Part shown: piece after piece, positions 36,199 to 44,424 of the stretch
How the letters are laid out: every line of letters starts with the position of its first letter
How positions within the stretch are numbered: position 1 is the stretch's first letter
Source: Saccharospirillum impatiens DSM 12546
GTDB lineage: Bacteria > Pseudomonadota > Gammaproteobacteria > Pseudomonadales > Natronospirillaceae
Assembly (NCBI RefSeq): GCF_000423605.1
Contig: NZ_AUIH01000008.1
Location: 1-64,000, forward strand
DNA: 64,000 nucleotides
Direction: 5' to 3'
Notes under the pieces: model-generated
Seen by the model: the letters and a program-made list of their open reading frames with translations, nothing else
Database searches by the model: none
What the model was told of the DNA's origin: nothing
Position numbers and translations under genes: made by a program

Positions 36199-36825
36199 TT
36201 AAACCTTGGTGGTTCTCAGGTAAGGACGGATCTCGTTCCAGCCTTGCGGAAAAATGTCCTTGGCTTCTTCGTCACTGATTGACGGCGGGATGATGACATC
36301 GCCACCCGGACGCCAGTCGGCCGGTGTTGCAATGCGTTTGGCATCGCCCAGTTGCAGTGCGTCGATCACCCGCAGAATCTCGTCAAAATTACGACCGACA
36401 GACATCGGATACGTCATGGTCAGTCGAATTTTTTTCTTCGGGTCAATGATGAATACAGAGCGCACTGCTGCCGTTTCACTCTCACCTGGGTGAATCATGT
36501 CATAGAGTTGAGCAATGGCATGATCGGCATCAGCAACAATGGGGAAATTCAACGTCGTGTTCTGGGTGTCATTCACGTCAAAGATCCACTTGTTGTGTTC
36601 TTCGACAGTGTCGGTAGACAGACCCAAAGGCTTGGTATTGCGCTTGGAAAACTCGCCAGACAGCTGCGCTGTGCGACCCATTTCGGTAGTACACACTGGC
36701 GTAAAGTCGGCCGGGTGGCTGAAGAAAAATGCCCAGGAATCACCCAGCCATTCGTGGAATGTAATCTTCCCTTCCGTGGTTTCAACAGTAAAGTCGGGTG
36801 CGGTATCGCCTAATCGTAACGTCAT
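36199..36825 (-). CDS. 1-Cys peroxiredoxin (Prx6 type)
   Basis: A 208-residue thiol peroxidase. The peroxidatic cysteine is in HPADFTPVCTTEMGRTA, the PVCTTE form of the Prx6 group. The C-terminal extension (from about residue 155) has the usual RIATPADWRPGGDVIIPP. No resolving cysteine is apparent. The start is ATG 36825 (an adjacent ATG at 36828 is also possible), with AGGAG at 36837-36833; a longer open frame to 36888 runs into the operator. It removes peroxides or persulfide species. Its upstream region has the same TATATTAGA dyad as sqr, so co-regulation is likely. Confidence 0.92.
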   Translation of the reverse strand: MTLRLGDTAPDFTVETTEGKITFHEWLGDSWAFFFSHPADFTPVCTTEMGRTAQLSGEFSKRNTKPLGLSTDTVEEHNKWIFDVNDTQNTTLNFPIVADADHAIAQLYDMIHPGESETAAVRSVFIIDPKKKIRLTMTYPMSVGRNFDEILRVIDALQLGDAKRIATPADWRPGGDVIIPPSISDEEAKDIFPQGWNEIRPYLRTTKV

Positions 36826-36888
36826 CATCTTGCTCCTGATCGTTGGTTGACTGAATCGGTATGGCCGACAGGCCATCCATGAATCCAC

Positions 36889-36907
36889 TATATTAGATAA
36901 TCCTAAT
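36889..36907. promoter_or_regulatory. TATATTAG-type operator before peroxiredoxin gene
   Basis: ATTAG (36892-36896), six bases and CTAAT (36903-36907) form an inverted repeat starting TATATTAGA at 36889. Arrangement and sequence match the sqr site (TTAG-N6-CTAA). It lies about 60 bases before the peroxiredoxin start. Confidence 0.55.
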
Positions 36908-36963
36908 AATTAAACCGCTTGCTGGACTATCCACATCATAGCAACTGCCTATGGCAACCAACC

Positions 36964-36977
36964 TTGATCATGGTCAA
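36964..36977. promoter_or_regulatory. FNR/ANR box of the cyd operon
   Basis: TTGAT-CATG-GTCAA matches the FNR consensus TTGAT-N4-ATCAA at nine of ten positions. A -10 element TATACT is at 36999-37004, which would put the transcription start near 37012 and the box centre (36970.5) at about -41.5, the class II activator position. Activation of a high-affinity oxidase under low oxygen is expected. Confidence 0.8.
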
Positions 36978-36998
36978 TAATATGAAATATAACTAATA

Positions 36999-37004
36999 TA
37001 TACT
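36999..37004 (+). promoter_or_regulatory. -10 element of cydA promoter
   Basis: TATACT, 21 bases after the FNR box. The preceding bases CTAATATA (36993-37000) are the inverse of the TATATTAG core found in the sqr, peroxiredoxin and DUF302 sites, so the same regulator might touch this promoter. Confidence 0.6.
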
Positions 37005-37032
37005 GTCAAAACTATTTCCTCAGAGGTATGTC

Positions 37033-38436
37033 ATGGAACTCGACCCCCTATTTCTGTCCCGACTGCAATTTGCATTTGTTGTCTCTTTCCACGCCATCTT
37101 TCCGGTCTTTACGATCGGTCTGGCCTCTTACATCGCCGTACTTGAAGGCTTTGCCTATAAGTCCGACAACCCGGTCTGGTCGATACTGTCGCGTTTCTGG
37201 ACCCGGGTGTTTGCCGTAGTGTTCGGCATGGGTGTGGTGTCTGGCATCGTGATGGCATTTCAGTTCGGCACTAACTGGAGCAATTTCTCCTACACAAGCG
37301 CCAACTTTCTCGGTCCGATCCTGAGTTATGAGGTTGTTACCGCCTTTTTCCTTGAAGCCGCTTTTCTGGGCGTCTTGTTGTTCGGTCGGGGTAAGGTGCC
37401 ACCCGGCGTTTTCCTGTTGTCGGCCATTTTGGTCGCCACCGGGACTTTCATTTCGTCGTTTTGGATACTATCAGCCAACAGCTGGATGCAAACACCAGCC
37501 GGCGTCGAGATGCGAGGCGACCTGCTGTATGTTACTTCCTGGATGGACGCCATTTTCAATGCTTCCCTGCCCTATCGATTTGCTCATATGGCGCTGGCTT
37601 CATTCCTGACTGCCGGTTTTGTAGTGGCAGGTGTCAGTGCCTGGTATCTGCTACTTGGTCGCGAGGTCAGGGCAAATCGGGCGGCGTTGTCGATGACACT
37701 CTGGCTACTGCTGCTTATCGCGCCCCTGCAAGCCTGGGTTGGGGACCTGCATGGCCTCAATACGCTGGAGCATCAGCCCGCCAAGGTTTCAGCTATGGAA
37801 GGTAACTGGGAAACACGAAGCAATGTCCCGTTGCTACTCTTTGCCTGGCCGGATCAGGAAACACAGAGCAACCGGTTTGAGATTGGTATACCTGGCGCAG
37901 CAAGCTGGATTCTGACGCACGATGTAAACGGTATTGTCCCGGGTCTTGATCAGATTGCCCGGGAAGATCAGCCTCCGGTCTGGCCCGTTTTCTGGTCTTT
38001 TCGCGTGATGGTCGGGTTGGGTTTGCTGATGATTGCAACCGCCGTTGCCGGCTTGATCCTGAGACGAAACGGCGCTGTATACAACACTCGCTGGTATCTG
38101 CATTCACTGAGGCTCATGAGTATTACCCCGTTTGTTGCTGTGCTCGCTGGTTGGTTCACAACAGAAATTGGACGGGGTCCCTGGCTGATCTACGGCATCA
38201 TGCGATTTGAGGAAGGATTAACCCCGTCCCTCCAGGGCTGGATGGCACTGACCACTCTGATTGGCTATGTGCTTGTCTATGCCATTATCTTTATCGCAGG
38301 CCTGTATTACCTGATGCGACTTTTGCGCGATGGCATGGAAAGCCAACCGGCGACCGAACAGGAAGATGCGCCCTCACACCGCGCCAAGCGCCCGCTGTCC
38401 GCAGTGGATGTTCCCTTTGAAGAAGGAGCCCGATAA
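37033..38436 (+). CDS. cydA: Cytochrome bd-type quinol oxidase subunit I (short Q-loop, CIO-like)
   Basis: A 467-residue membrane protein holding the haem groups and quinol site of a bd-type terminal oxidase. The haem ligand His20 is in LQFAFVVSFHAIFPVF, the second conserved histidine in RFAHMALASFLTAG, and the GRGPWLIYGIMR stretch is also conserved. At 467 residues it is shorter than E. coli CydA (about 520), indicating a short quinol loop as in cyanide-insensitive oxidases. AGAGG lies six bases before ATG 37033. First gene of cydABDC, under an FNR box. Such oxidases resist sulfide, in keeping with the neighbouring sqr. Confidence 0.95.
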   Translation: MELDPLFLSRLQFAFVVSFHAIFPVFTIGLASYIAVLEGFAYKSDNPVWSILSRFWTRVFAVVFGMGVVSGIVMAFQFGTNWSNFSYTSANFLGPILSYEVVTAFFLEAAFLGVLLFGRGKVPPGVFLLSAILVATGTFISSFWILSANSWMQTPAGVEMRGDLLYVTSWMDAIFNASLPYRFAHMALASFLTAGFVVAGVSAWYLLLGREVRANRAALSMTLWLLLLIAPLQAWVGDLHGLNTLEHQPAKVSAMEGNWETRSNVPLLLFAWPDQETQSNRFEIGIPGAASWILTHDVNGIVPGLDQIAREDQPPVWPVFWSFRVMVGLGLLMIATAVAGLILRRNGAVYNTRWYLHSLRLMSITPFVAVLAGWFTTEIGRGPWLIYGIMRFEEGLTPSLQGWMALTTLIGYVLVYAIIFIAGLYYLMRLLRDGMESQPATEQEDAPSHRAKRPLSAVDVPFEEGAR

Positions 38437-39440
38437 TGGAATCCATGTTTGATCTTGTGCCCATCTGGGCGGGTATCATCGGTTTTGGCATCATCATGTA
38501 CGTGCTGATGGATGGTTTTGATCTCGGCCAGGGCATTCTGTTTCCCTTTGCGCGCAACGAACAGGACCGGGATACCATGATGAATTCCGTGGCTCCGGTC
38601 TGGGATGGCAACGAGACCTGGCTGGTTCTGGGCGGAGCAGGCTTACTGGCGGCCTTTCCACTGGTTTACACCGTCTTTTTACCGGCGCTTTATCTGGGTG
38701 TTTTTGTGTTGCTGGCCGGGCTTATCTTCCGGGGTGTTGCCTTTGAATTCCGGTTTAAGGCACGCACCTCCAAGTATCTGTGGAGTTGGTCATTCTCGGT
38801 CGGTTCGATCCTGGCAACCTTCGCACAGGGAGCGGTCGTAGGGTCCTATATTCAGGGGTTTGAAACTGAAAACTTCCGCTACGTCGGTGGTGCCTTTGAC
38901 TGGCTGACCCCCTTCACTGTGCTGACCGGGCTTGGCATGATTGCCGGTTACGCTCTGCTTGGCAGTACCTGGCTTATACTGAAAACCGAAGGTGCCTTGC
39001 AAGACTGGGCGTATCGCATTACCCCCAGATTGCTGGTTATGGTTGTCGCGGTATTTATCGTGATCAGCATCTGGACACCGCTGATGGACCCAATGGTGAT
39101 GTCACGCTGGTTCGATCAGCTTAGCCTGATCTGGCTATTGCCAGTGGGCGCGTTGATCTCCATGGCCATTCTGGTCAGAGCACTGATTAAACGGCAGGAA
39201 GCATTGCCATTTGTCGCCACCATGGGAATCTTTGTCTTCACCTATCTGGGGCTGGCAGCCAGTAAGTTGCCCTACATCGTGCCACCCAGTTACACCTTGT
39301 GGGATGCGGCTTCGGCCGGTGAATCGCAACTCTTTTTGTTGATTGGTCTGCTGTTCGTGATTCCCTTTGTATTGATGTACACCGCCTGGACCTATTGGGT
39401 ATTTCGCGGCAAGGTTAAGGCGGGCATGGGTTATCACTGA
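38436..39440 (+). CDS. cydB: Cytochrome bd-type quinol oxidase subunit II
   Basis: A 334-residue membrane subunit with the family motif MYVLMDGFDLGQGILFPF and the conserved WDGNETWLVLGGAGLLAAFP. The start overlaps the cydA stop by one base (TAATG). No cydX-like small gene follows: cydD begins 22 bases later. Confidence 0.95.
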   Translation: MESMFDLVPIWAGIIGFGIIMYVLMDGFDLGQGILFPFARNEQDRDTMMNSVAPVWDGNETWLVLGGAGLLAAFPLVYTVFLPALYLGVFVLLAGLIFRGVAFEFRFKARTSKYLWSWSFSVGSILATFAQGAVVGSYIQGFETENFRYVGGAFDWLTPFTVLTGLGMIAGYALLGSTWLILKTEGALQDWAYRITPRLLVMVVAVFIVISIWTPLMDPMVMSRWFDQLSLIWLLPVGALISMAILVRALIKRQEALPFVATMGIFVFTYLGLAASKLPYIVPPSYTLWDAASAGESQLFLLIGLLFVIPFVLMYTAWTYWVFRGKVKAGMGYH

Positions 39441-39462
39441 CAGTGAAGCTTCAACGGATACG

Positions 39463-41142
39463 GTGCAGGCGAAGGCGCTTCTGAGCGAACTGACGACACC
39501 CGTTAAAGGGCTGATCAGGTTATCCGCCCTTGCAGGCACCATCGCGGGTGTGGGCGGAATCCTGCTCTGGGTCGGTGTTGCCAGCGCAGTCAATGCGGTA
39601 GTGATTCGTGGAGAACCCGTGCATGCTGGTTTCGCACTCGCCATTGCGGGCCTGTTGTTGCGCAGCTCGGGCACCTGGGTTCAGGCACACTTTGGATCAA
39701 TAGCCTCTTTACGGGCGCGACAATCGCTGCGCCAGCGCTTGCTGAACCACTGGGCGACGACCTCACCTCTGGCCCTGAAATCAGTGTCTCCGGCAGCTCG
39801 TGCCAGCCATCTGCTCGATCACACCGATGCGCTGGATGGCTACATCGCCCGGTTTCTGCCGCAGATGTCGATTACTCTGGCCGCACCGGCTCTTATCGTC
39901 GCTTTGGTGGCCACCCTGAACTGGGTGGCCGCCCTGTTGCTGCTGATATCCGCACCTCTGATCCCCCTGTTTATGGCGCTGGTGGGTATGGGAGCCGAAG
40001 CCATTAATCGCCAACACTGGCTGACCATCAGCCGTCTTTCCGACCAGTTCCTGGACAGAATTCGGGGGCTGACCACCCTGCAACTATTCGATGCGGTTGA
40101 TACCGCCAAAACAGGACTGGCGCAAACCAGCGATGACTACCGGCGGCTGACACTGAGAACGCTAAGAATCGCGTTCCTGTCTTCGGCGGTGCTTGAATTT
40201 TTTGCGTCAGTTGCCATCGCCATGCTCGCTATCTACACCGGCTTCGGGTTGCTGGGCTATCTGAATTGGGGGCCGGCAGCTAACCTGGATCTGTACTCCG
40301 GGTTATTGATTCTGCTTCTGGCACCCGACTTTTTTCAGCCCTGGCGCACCCTGGCACAACACTACCATGACCGGGCAGCAGCGATAGGCGCCGCAGATGA
40401 GCTGGCTCGTGAAATAGACAACGGGCTAGAAAATAGGCAAACAACAACAGGCGATCATGCGCACCCAATACCTGCCCACGCCCAAGCGGTGAAATCTGAA
40501 CAAAGCCATGCGATGGTGTCGATGCAGAACATAGACCTGGCGTTTGAAGGTCGCGGCCCGGTGGTACGCAACGTTTCGTTCAACATTCAACACCCGAGCT
40601 GGACAGTCATTACCGGCGAAAGCGGGTCTGGCAAGACCAGTCTGCTCAATATGCTGGCTGGCTTTCTGCCACCTGATGCCGGCACCGTAGAGCTCCTTGG
40701 TCAGCCACCGGGTCAGGAACCGGTATTGTGGCTTGGCCAGTTGCCCTGGTTACTGTCTGGCAGTTGGCGCGACAACCTGCAATGGCTGGCGCCAGGTGCC
40801 AGCGATGACCAAATGCTGGCAGCGCTGCACCGGGTCGAACTGGACACCCTGGTCCGTCAGACTCACGATGGACTTGATGCACCCATAGGTGAAATGGGGT
40901 ACGGCCTGTCCGGAGGGCAAGCTCAGCGTCTGGCCTTGGCCAGAGCCTTTTTGTCCGATGCGCAAATACTCCTGCTCGATGAGCCAACAGCGGCGCTGGA
41001 TCCACGCAGTGCCCGGATCGTGCTGACTCAGATCAGATCACTGATTACCGAGCAGCGCACAGTCATCATGGCCAGCCACGACCCTCAGTCGCTGACAGCG
41101 GCAGACCATGTGATTGACCTTAGCGGAAACAACCCAACATGA
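39463..41142 (+). CDS. cydD: Thiol reductant ABC exporter subunit CydD
   Basis: A 559-residue fused permease-ATPase that, with CydC, exports cysteine/glutathione to the periplasm, needed for bd oxidase assembly. Six membrane segments (about 15-330) precede the ATPase with Walker A GESGSGKTSLLNM, signature LSGGQAQRLALARAF and Walker B ILLLDEPTAALD. The start is a GTG at 39463 with only a weak ribosome site; no better in-frame start is available downstream of the cydB stop codon. Confidence 0.93.
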   Translation: MQAKALLSELTTPVKGLIRLSALAGTIAGVGGILLWVGVASAVNAVVIRGEPVHAGFALAIAGLLLRSSGTWVQAHFGSIASLRARQSLRQRLLNHWATTSPLALKSVSPAARASHLLDHTDALDGYIARFLPQMSITLAAPALIVALVATLNWVAALLLLISAPLIPLFMALVGMGAEAINRQHWLTISRLSDQFLDRIRGLTTLQLFDAVDTAKTGLAQTSDDYRRLTLRTLRIAFLSSAVLEFFASVAIAMLAIYTGFGLLGYLNWGPAANLDLYSGLLILLLAPDFFQPWRTLAQHYHDRAAAIGAADELAREIDNGLENRQTTTGDHAHPIPAHAQAVKSEQSHAMVSMQNIDLAFEGRGPVVRNVSFNIQHPSWTVITGESGSGKTSLLNMLAGFLPPDAGTVELLGQPPGQEPVLWLGQLPWLLSGSWRDNLQWLAPGASDDQMLAALHRVELDTLVRQTHDGLDAPIGEMGYGLSGGQAQRLALARAFLSDAQILLLDEPTAALDPRSARIVLTQIRSLITEQRTVIMASHDPQSLTAADHVIDLSGNNPT

Positions 41143-42797
41143 GCCCACTGCTTCCCTGGATCCGGTTGATTCTTCTACACCGGCATCGTGTAGTCACAGG
41201 CACCCTGTTAATGGCACTGACCCTACTGGCGGGCACTGCCCTGCTCGCGCTGTCGGGCTGGTTCATCACGGCCAGTGCGCTGACCGGTCTGCTATTAGCG
41301 GCAGGCGTTAGTGTGCATCTGGACGTCTATGTGCCGGGCTCGGGCATACGGGCCTTTGCCCTTACCCGCACTCTGGCACGGTATGGAGAACGCCTTTACA
41401 ACCACGATACGGTGCTGCGTTTGCTGGCAGACATTCGGATCAGGCTGTTTAAAACGCTTGGCGAGACAGACCCCGGCGCACTCAGGGAAACGCATTCTGC
41501 GGTTTGGCTATCGCGGCTGACACGGGATGTAGATGCACTGGACAGCCTCTATCTGCGCTTGCTGGCGCCACCAATTGTGGCGGCACTGTCGACCGTTATG
41601 GTGCTTGGCACCATGGCTTTCATACTGCCAGTGGCGGCTGCCATACTGGCCGCCGGGTTTGTGTTGCTTGCGGCGCTGAGTACAGTTATACCTGCCTGGT
41701 TTGGGCGACACAGCGGCAGTGACCTGGTCACACTGACGTCACAGTTGAGGCAGTCGAGCATTGACTACCTCAGCGGATTGCCGGAATTGCAAGCCGCTCG
41801 TCGGGCGAATAACCAGGCAGAGACCCTCATGCTGTCACAAGATCGACTGCAGAGCCGACAGCGCCAGCAAACCCTGATCGACTCACTGACAGTGGCACTG
41901 CAGAGCTCGGTGCTGGGCGCTTTGGCGTTACTGACGCTGCTATACGGTTTGCAGGCCTGGCAGAACGGTCTGATATCCGGCCCCGTCGTCACACTCTGGA
42001 CATTGGCTGTCATTGCCCTCGGTGAGGCCTATACCGGTTTGCCCAAAACCTTCGCCGAACTGGGTCAAACTCTGCGGGCAGCCCGGCAGTTAAACACTCT
42101 GGAGCCATTGCCCAAGCGCCGGCATGACGCTGCGGTAGCCACTGGGAGGCAAACCTCACTGCGCTCTATCATCTTACGTCAGGTGCAACCGGCCTACCCC
42201 GGACATCCCCTTTTAGCTCCGGTATCGGTGGAAGTGGCTGACAAAGAGACCCTGGTTGTCACTGGCGATTCGGGCAGCGGAAAAACCAGCCTGGCCAGCC
42301 TATTGGCAGCAGACAGGCCTCCGGTATCCGGGCAAATTCTGGTGAACGGCAAGCCGCTTGCGACGACCGACGGTTCAGCCTGGCGCAGCCGGATCAGTTG
42401 GCTGACCCAGGAGACTGTACTGTTTTCATCTACGGTGAGGGGCAACTTAATGCTGGCCAACCCTCAGGCCACAGAGCTTGAGCTCTGGGCTGTCCTGGCC
42501 GCCGTCAGGTTGGAGCACCGGTTTAAGCAAGCGCGCAAAGGACTCGATACCTGGATTGGGCAAACCGGACTTGCACTGTCAGGCGGTGAACAACGCCGAC
42601 TGGCACTGGCCCGGGCACTGCTGCGACCAGCGCAACTGTATTTGCTGGATGAACCTTTCCGTGGCGTGGATACTGCGACAGCCCAACGGGTTCTGGCGAA
42701 CATCAAACAGACACTGACAGGCAAAACAATGATCTGGCTTGCACATGAAAACAGTGTGCTACCCAAGGCTGACCGGCAGATTCATCTGAGTCGGTGA
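41139..42797 (+). CDS. cydC: Thiol reductant ABC exporter subunit CydC
   Basis: A 552-residue partner of CydD, with the CydC-specific LSGWFITASALTG stretch in TM1-TM2. Its ATPase has Walker A GDSGSGKTSLASL, signature LSGGEQRRLALARAL and Walker B LYLLDEPFRGVD. It overlaps cydD by four bases (ATGA). Last gene of the cyd operon. Confidence 0.93.
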   Translation: MSPLLPWIRLILLHRHRVVTGTLLMALTLLAGTALLALSGWFITASALTGLLLAAGVSVHLDVYVPGSGIRAFALTRTLARYGERLYNHDTVLRLLADIRIRLFKTLGETDPGALRETHSAVWLSRLTRDVDALDSLYLRLLAPPIVAALSTVMVLGTMAFILPVAAAILAAGFVLLAALSTVIPAWFGRHSGSDLVTLTSQLRQSSIDYLSGLPELQAARRANNQAETLMLSQDRLQSRQRQQTLIDSLTVALQSSVLGALALLTLLYGLQAWQNGLISGPVVTLWTLAVIALGEAYTGLPKTFAELGQTLRAARQLNTLEPLPKRRHDAAVATGRQTSLRSIILRQVQPAYPGHPLLAPVSVEVADKETLVVTGDSGSGKTSLASLLAADRPPVSGQILVNGKPLATTDGSAWRSRISWLTQETVLFSSTVRGNLMLANPQATELELWAVLAAVRLEHRFKQARKGLDTWIGQTGLALSGGEQRRLALARALLRPAQLYLLDEPFRGVDTATAQRVLANIKQTLTGKTMIWLAHENSVLPKADRQIHLSR

Positions 42798-42852
42798 GCC
42801 AATCATCACTGCGCTCCGTAGGATATTGTTAAATCCTATAAGAGAAACTGTG

Positions 42853-43029
42853 ATGCTGAATTTTCTGAAGAAAGACCCCACCAAGGCACTGCAAAAAGCT
42901 TATGAGCAAAAACTGACTGAAGCCCAGCAAGCGCAACGCAACGGCGACATTCGCAGTTACTCCATGCTCTCTGAGGAAGCTGAGAAACTCTACCAACAGC
43001 TTCAGGCTGCGCAGGCGGGCAATCAGTAA
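42853..43029 (+). CDS. Small DUF6435-type protein
   Basis: A 58-residue, charged, helical protein (begins LNFLKKDPTKALQKAYEQ; later QRNGDIRSYSMLSEEAEKLY), matching small gammaproteobacterial proteins of the DUF6435 type. ATG 42853 is preferred over an upstream in-frame start at 42826 that lies in the gap after cydC. It may be read from the cyd transcript, as only about 55 bases separate them. No known function. Confidence 0.8.
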   Translation: MLNFLKKDPTKALQKAYEQKLTEAQQAQRNGDIRSYSMLSEEAEKLYQQLQAAQAGNQ

Positions 43030-43049
43030 CGACCCTCGACCACCGGTTG

Positions 43050-44336
43050 TTAACGTTGGATTGTCTTCACAAAGGGATCATCTCCCGCTTTGAAATCCCC
43101 TGCCTTGCGGCGCTGGAGTACCGTGTTAATGTAGTCTTCAGTGGCCACGGCCTGGCCAACATCCCGGCCTTTAGCCTGACTGAGATACCAACGATGCTCG
43201 AGAATTTCATGAAAAACCTCAGCGTCGTCCAAACTGCCTTTCAGGTCACTGGTAATGCTTTGCAGACTGGGGTTGAATACTTCTGAAAGCCATCGGTAGG
43301 CTGCAACCGGCTCAGGAACTTCACGCCCTTCATGCTCGGCCAGAAAGGCCTTGTAGCGACTGAGGTCGTTGAGTAGCCGGCGAGCCTGGTTCTCTTGAAC
43401 CTGCAGCCCGGTCAGACTGTTCAACCGGCGCCGGTGATGCCAGTGTTCAACCACACGCGGTACCATGCGCACGCGCTGGCCGTCGTCGACCGTGGTAATT
43501 TCCATTTCTTCAACATCAAACCCAAGGTCATTCAATCGACGCACTCGTTGTTCGATTTTGAACTGATCTTCGGGCTCAAATATCTCGTCGTGGGTCAGCT
43601 CCTGCCACAACTTGTTGTACCGGTCGACGACTGAGTTGGCCAGTTCAACCGGGTCAGACCCTACCGGAAGCTGTTCTGCTGCTTCCAGATCCATCAAATC
43701 CCCAGCCAGGTTCAATTCCGCCAATTCCAGATCATAAGCGCGTTGGCCATCGCTCAATGTCGGATAAATCTCACTGGTTTCCGCATCGACAAGATAGGCC
43801 GCCATCAGACCGGCATCGCGACGAAACAAGGTATTCGACAATGAACAATCGCCCCAGTAAATACCGCTGAGGTGCAAACGCGCCAGCAATTCAACCAGGG
43901 CATCGAGCATCTGCCCCAGTTGCTGTTGAGAGATACCTTGCTGAATTATGATCCGATACGGTAACGCCCCTTCCAGATAATGGGTAACCAGCAAGGCCCG
44001 GTTACTCATGTCCATACTGTCGCCGACCAGATCGAACGTCGACCGGGCCTGTGAGACACCCTCATCCCGATTGGTGACCAGGCCTACCGGTTCGACGACG
44101 GGCAGTCCCATTTCTTCCATTTCACGCAATAAGTTGTATTCGTTGCGTGCGATCGGTGTCATCAACTCTTTGAGTGCGTAAACACGACCTTTGTTACTGA
44201 TAAAACGGACAACGTTGCGATGAATCCCCCGAGCGACTTCAACAAAGAGTTCTGGCGGCCACTGACTGAGATGCTTGGACCAGGGGTAACGAAGATCCGT
44301 AATGTAGTGACTGGGAGAGTGAATCTGAATTTTCAT
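43050..44336 (-). CDS. DUF4032 protein with kinase-like fold
   Basis: A 428-residue protein. The N-terminal two thirds resemble a small protein-kinase/LPS-kinase fold, with a nucleotide-lysine region VYALKELMTP near residue 50, a catalytic-loop-like IYWGDCSLSNTLF and a metal-loop-like YLVDAETSEIYP. The C-terminal part (from about 255) is DUF4032, including VEHWHHRRRLNSLTGLQV. The substrate is unknown. ATG 44336 has AGGGA six bases upstream. It is next to, and downstream of, an orphan MalK-type ATPase, separated by a terminator. It also has VGQAVATEDYINTVL near the C terminus. Confidence 0.8.
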   Translation of the reverse strand: MKIQIHSPSHYITDLRYPWSKHLSQWPPELFVEVARGIHRNVVRFISNKGRVYALKELMTPIARNEYNLLREMEEMGLPVVEPVGLVTNRDEGVSQARSTFDLVGDSMDMSNRALLVTHYLEGALPYRIIIQQGISQQQLGQMLDALVELLARLHLSGIYWGDCSLSNTLFRRDAGLMAAYLVDAETSEIYPTLSDGQRAYDLELAELNLAGDLMDLEAAEQLPVGSDPVELANSVVDRYNKLWQELTHDEIFEPEDQFKIEQRVRRLNDLGFDVEEMEITTVDDGQRVRMVPRVVEHWHHRRRLNSLTGLQVQENQARRLLNDLSRYKAFLAEHEGREVPEPVAAYRWLSEVFNPSLQSITSDLKGSLDDAEVFHEILEHRWYLSQAKGRDVGQAVATEDYINTVLQRRKAGDFKAGDDPFVKTIQR

Positions 44337-44357
44337 GACTATTCCCTGAAACTGAAA

Positions 44358-44386
44358 CAAAAAAACCGGCTTGCAAGCCGGCTTTT
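44358..44386 (-). terminator. Intrinsic terminator of the malK-type gene
   Basis: The perfect 16-bp palindrome CCGGCTTGCAAGCCGG (44366-44381) is followed on the minus strand by seven T residues (44365-44359). It ends the ATPase gene just before the DUF4032 gene start, which therefore needs its own promoter or read-through. Confidence 0.85.
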
Positions 44387-44424
44387 ATAGGGCAACTACA
44401 TGGCGCTGTATCGAACTCAGCGAC

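Noticed and set aside
39376-39462. Upstream extension of cydD or a CydX-like small gene after cydB
   Set aside because: The frame overlaps the cydB end without a usable start; no hydrophobic CydX-type peptide is encoded.
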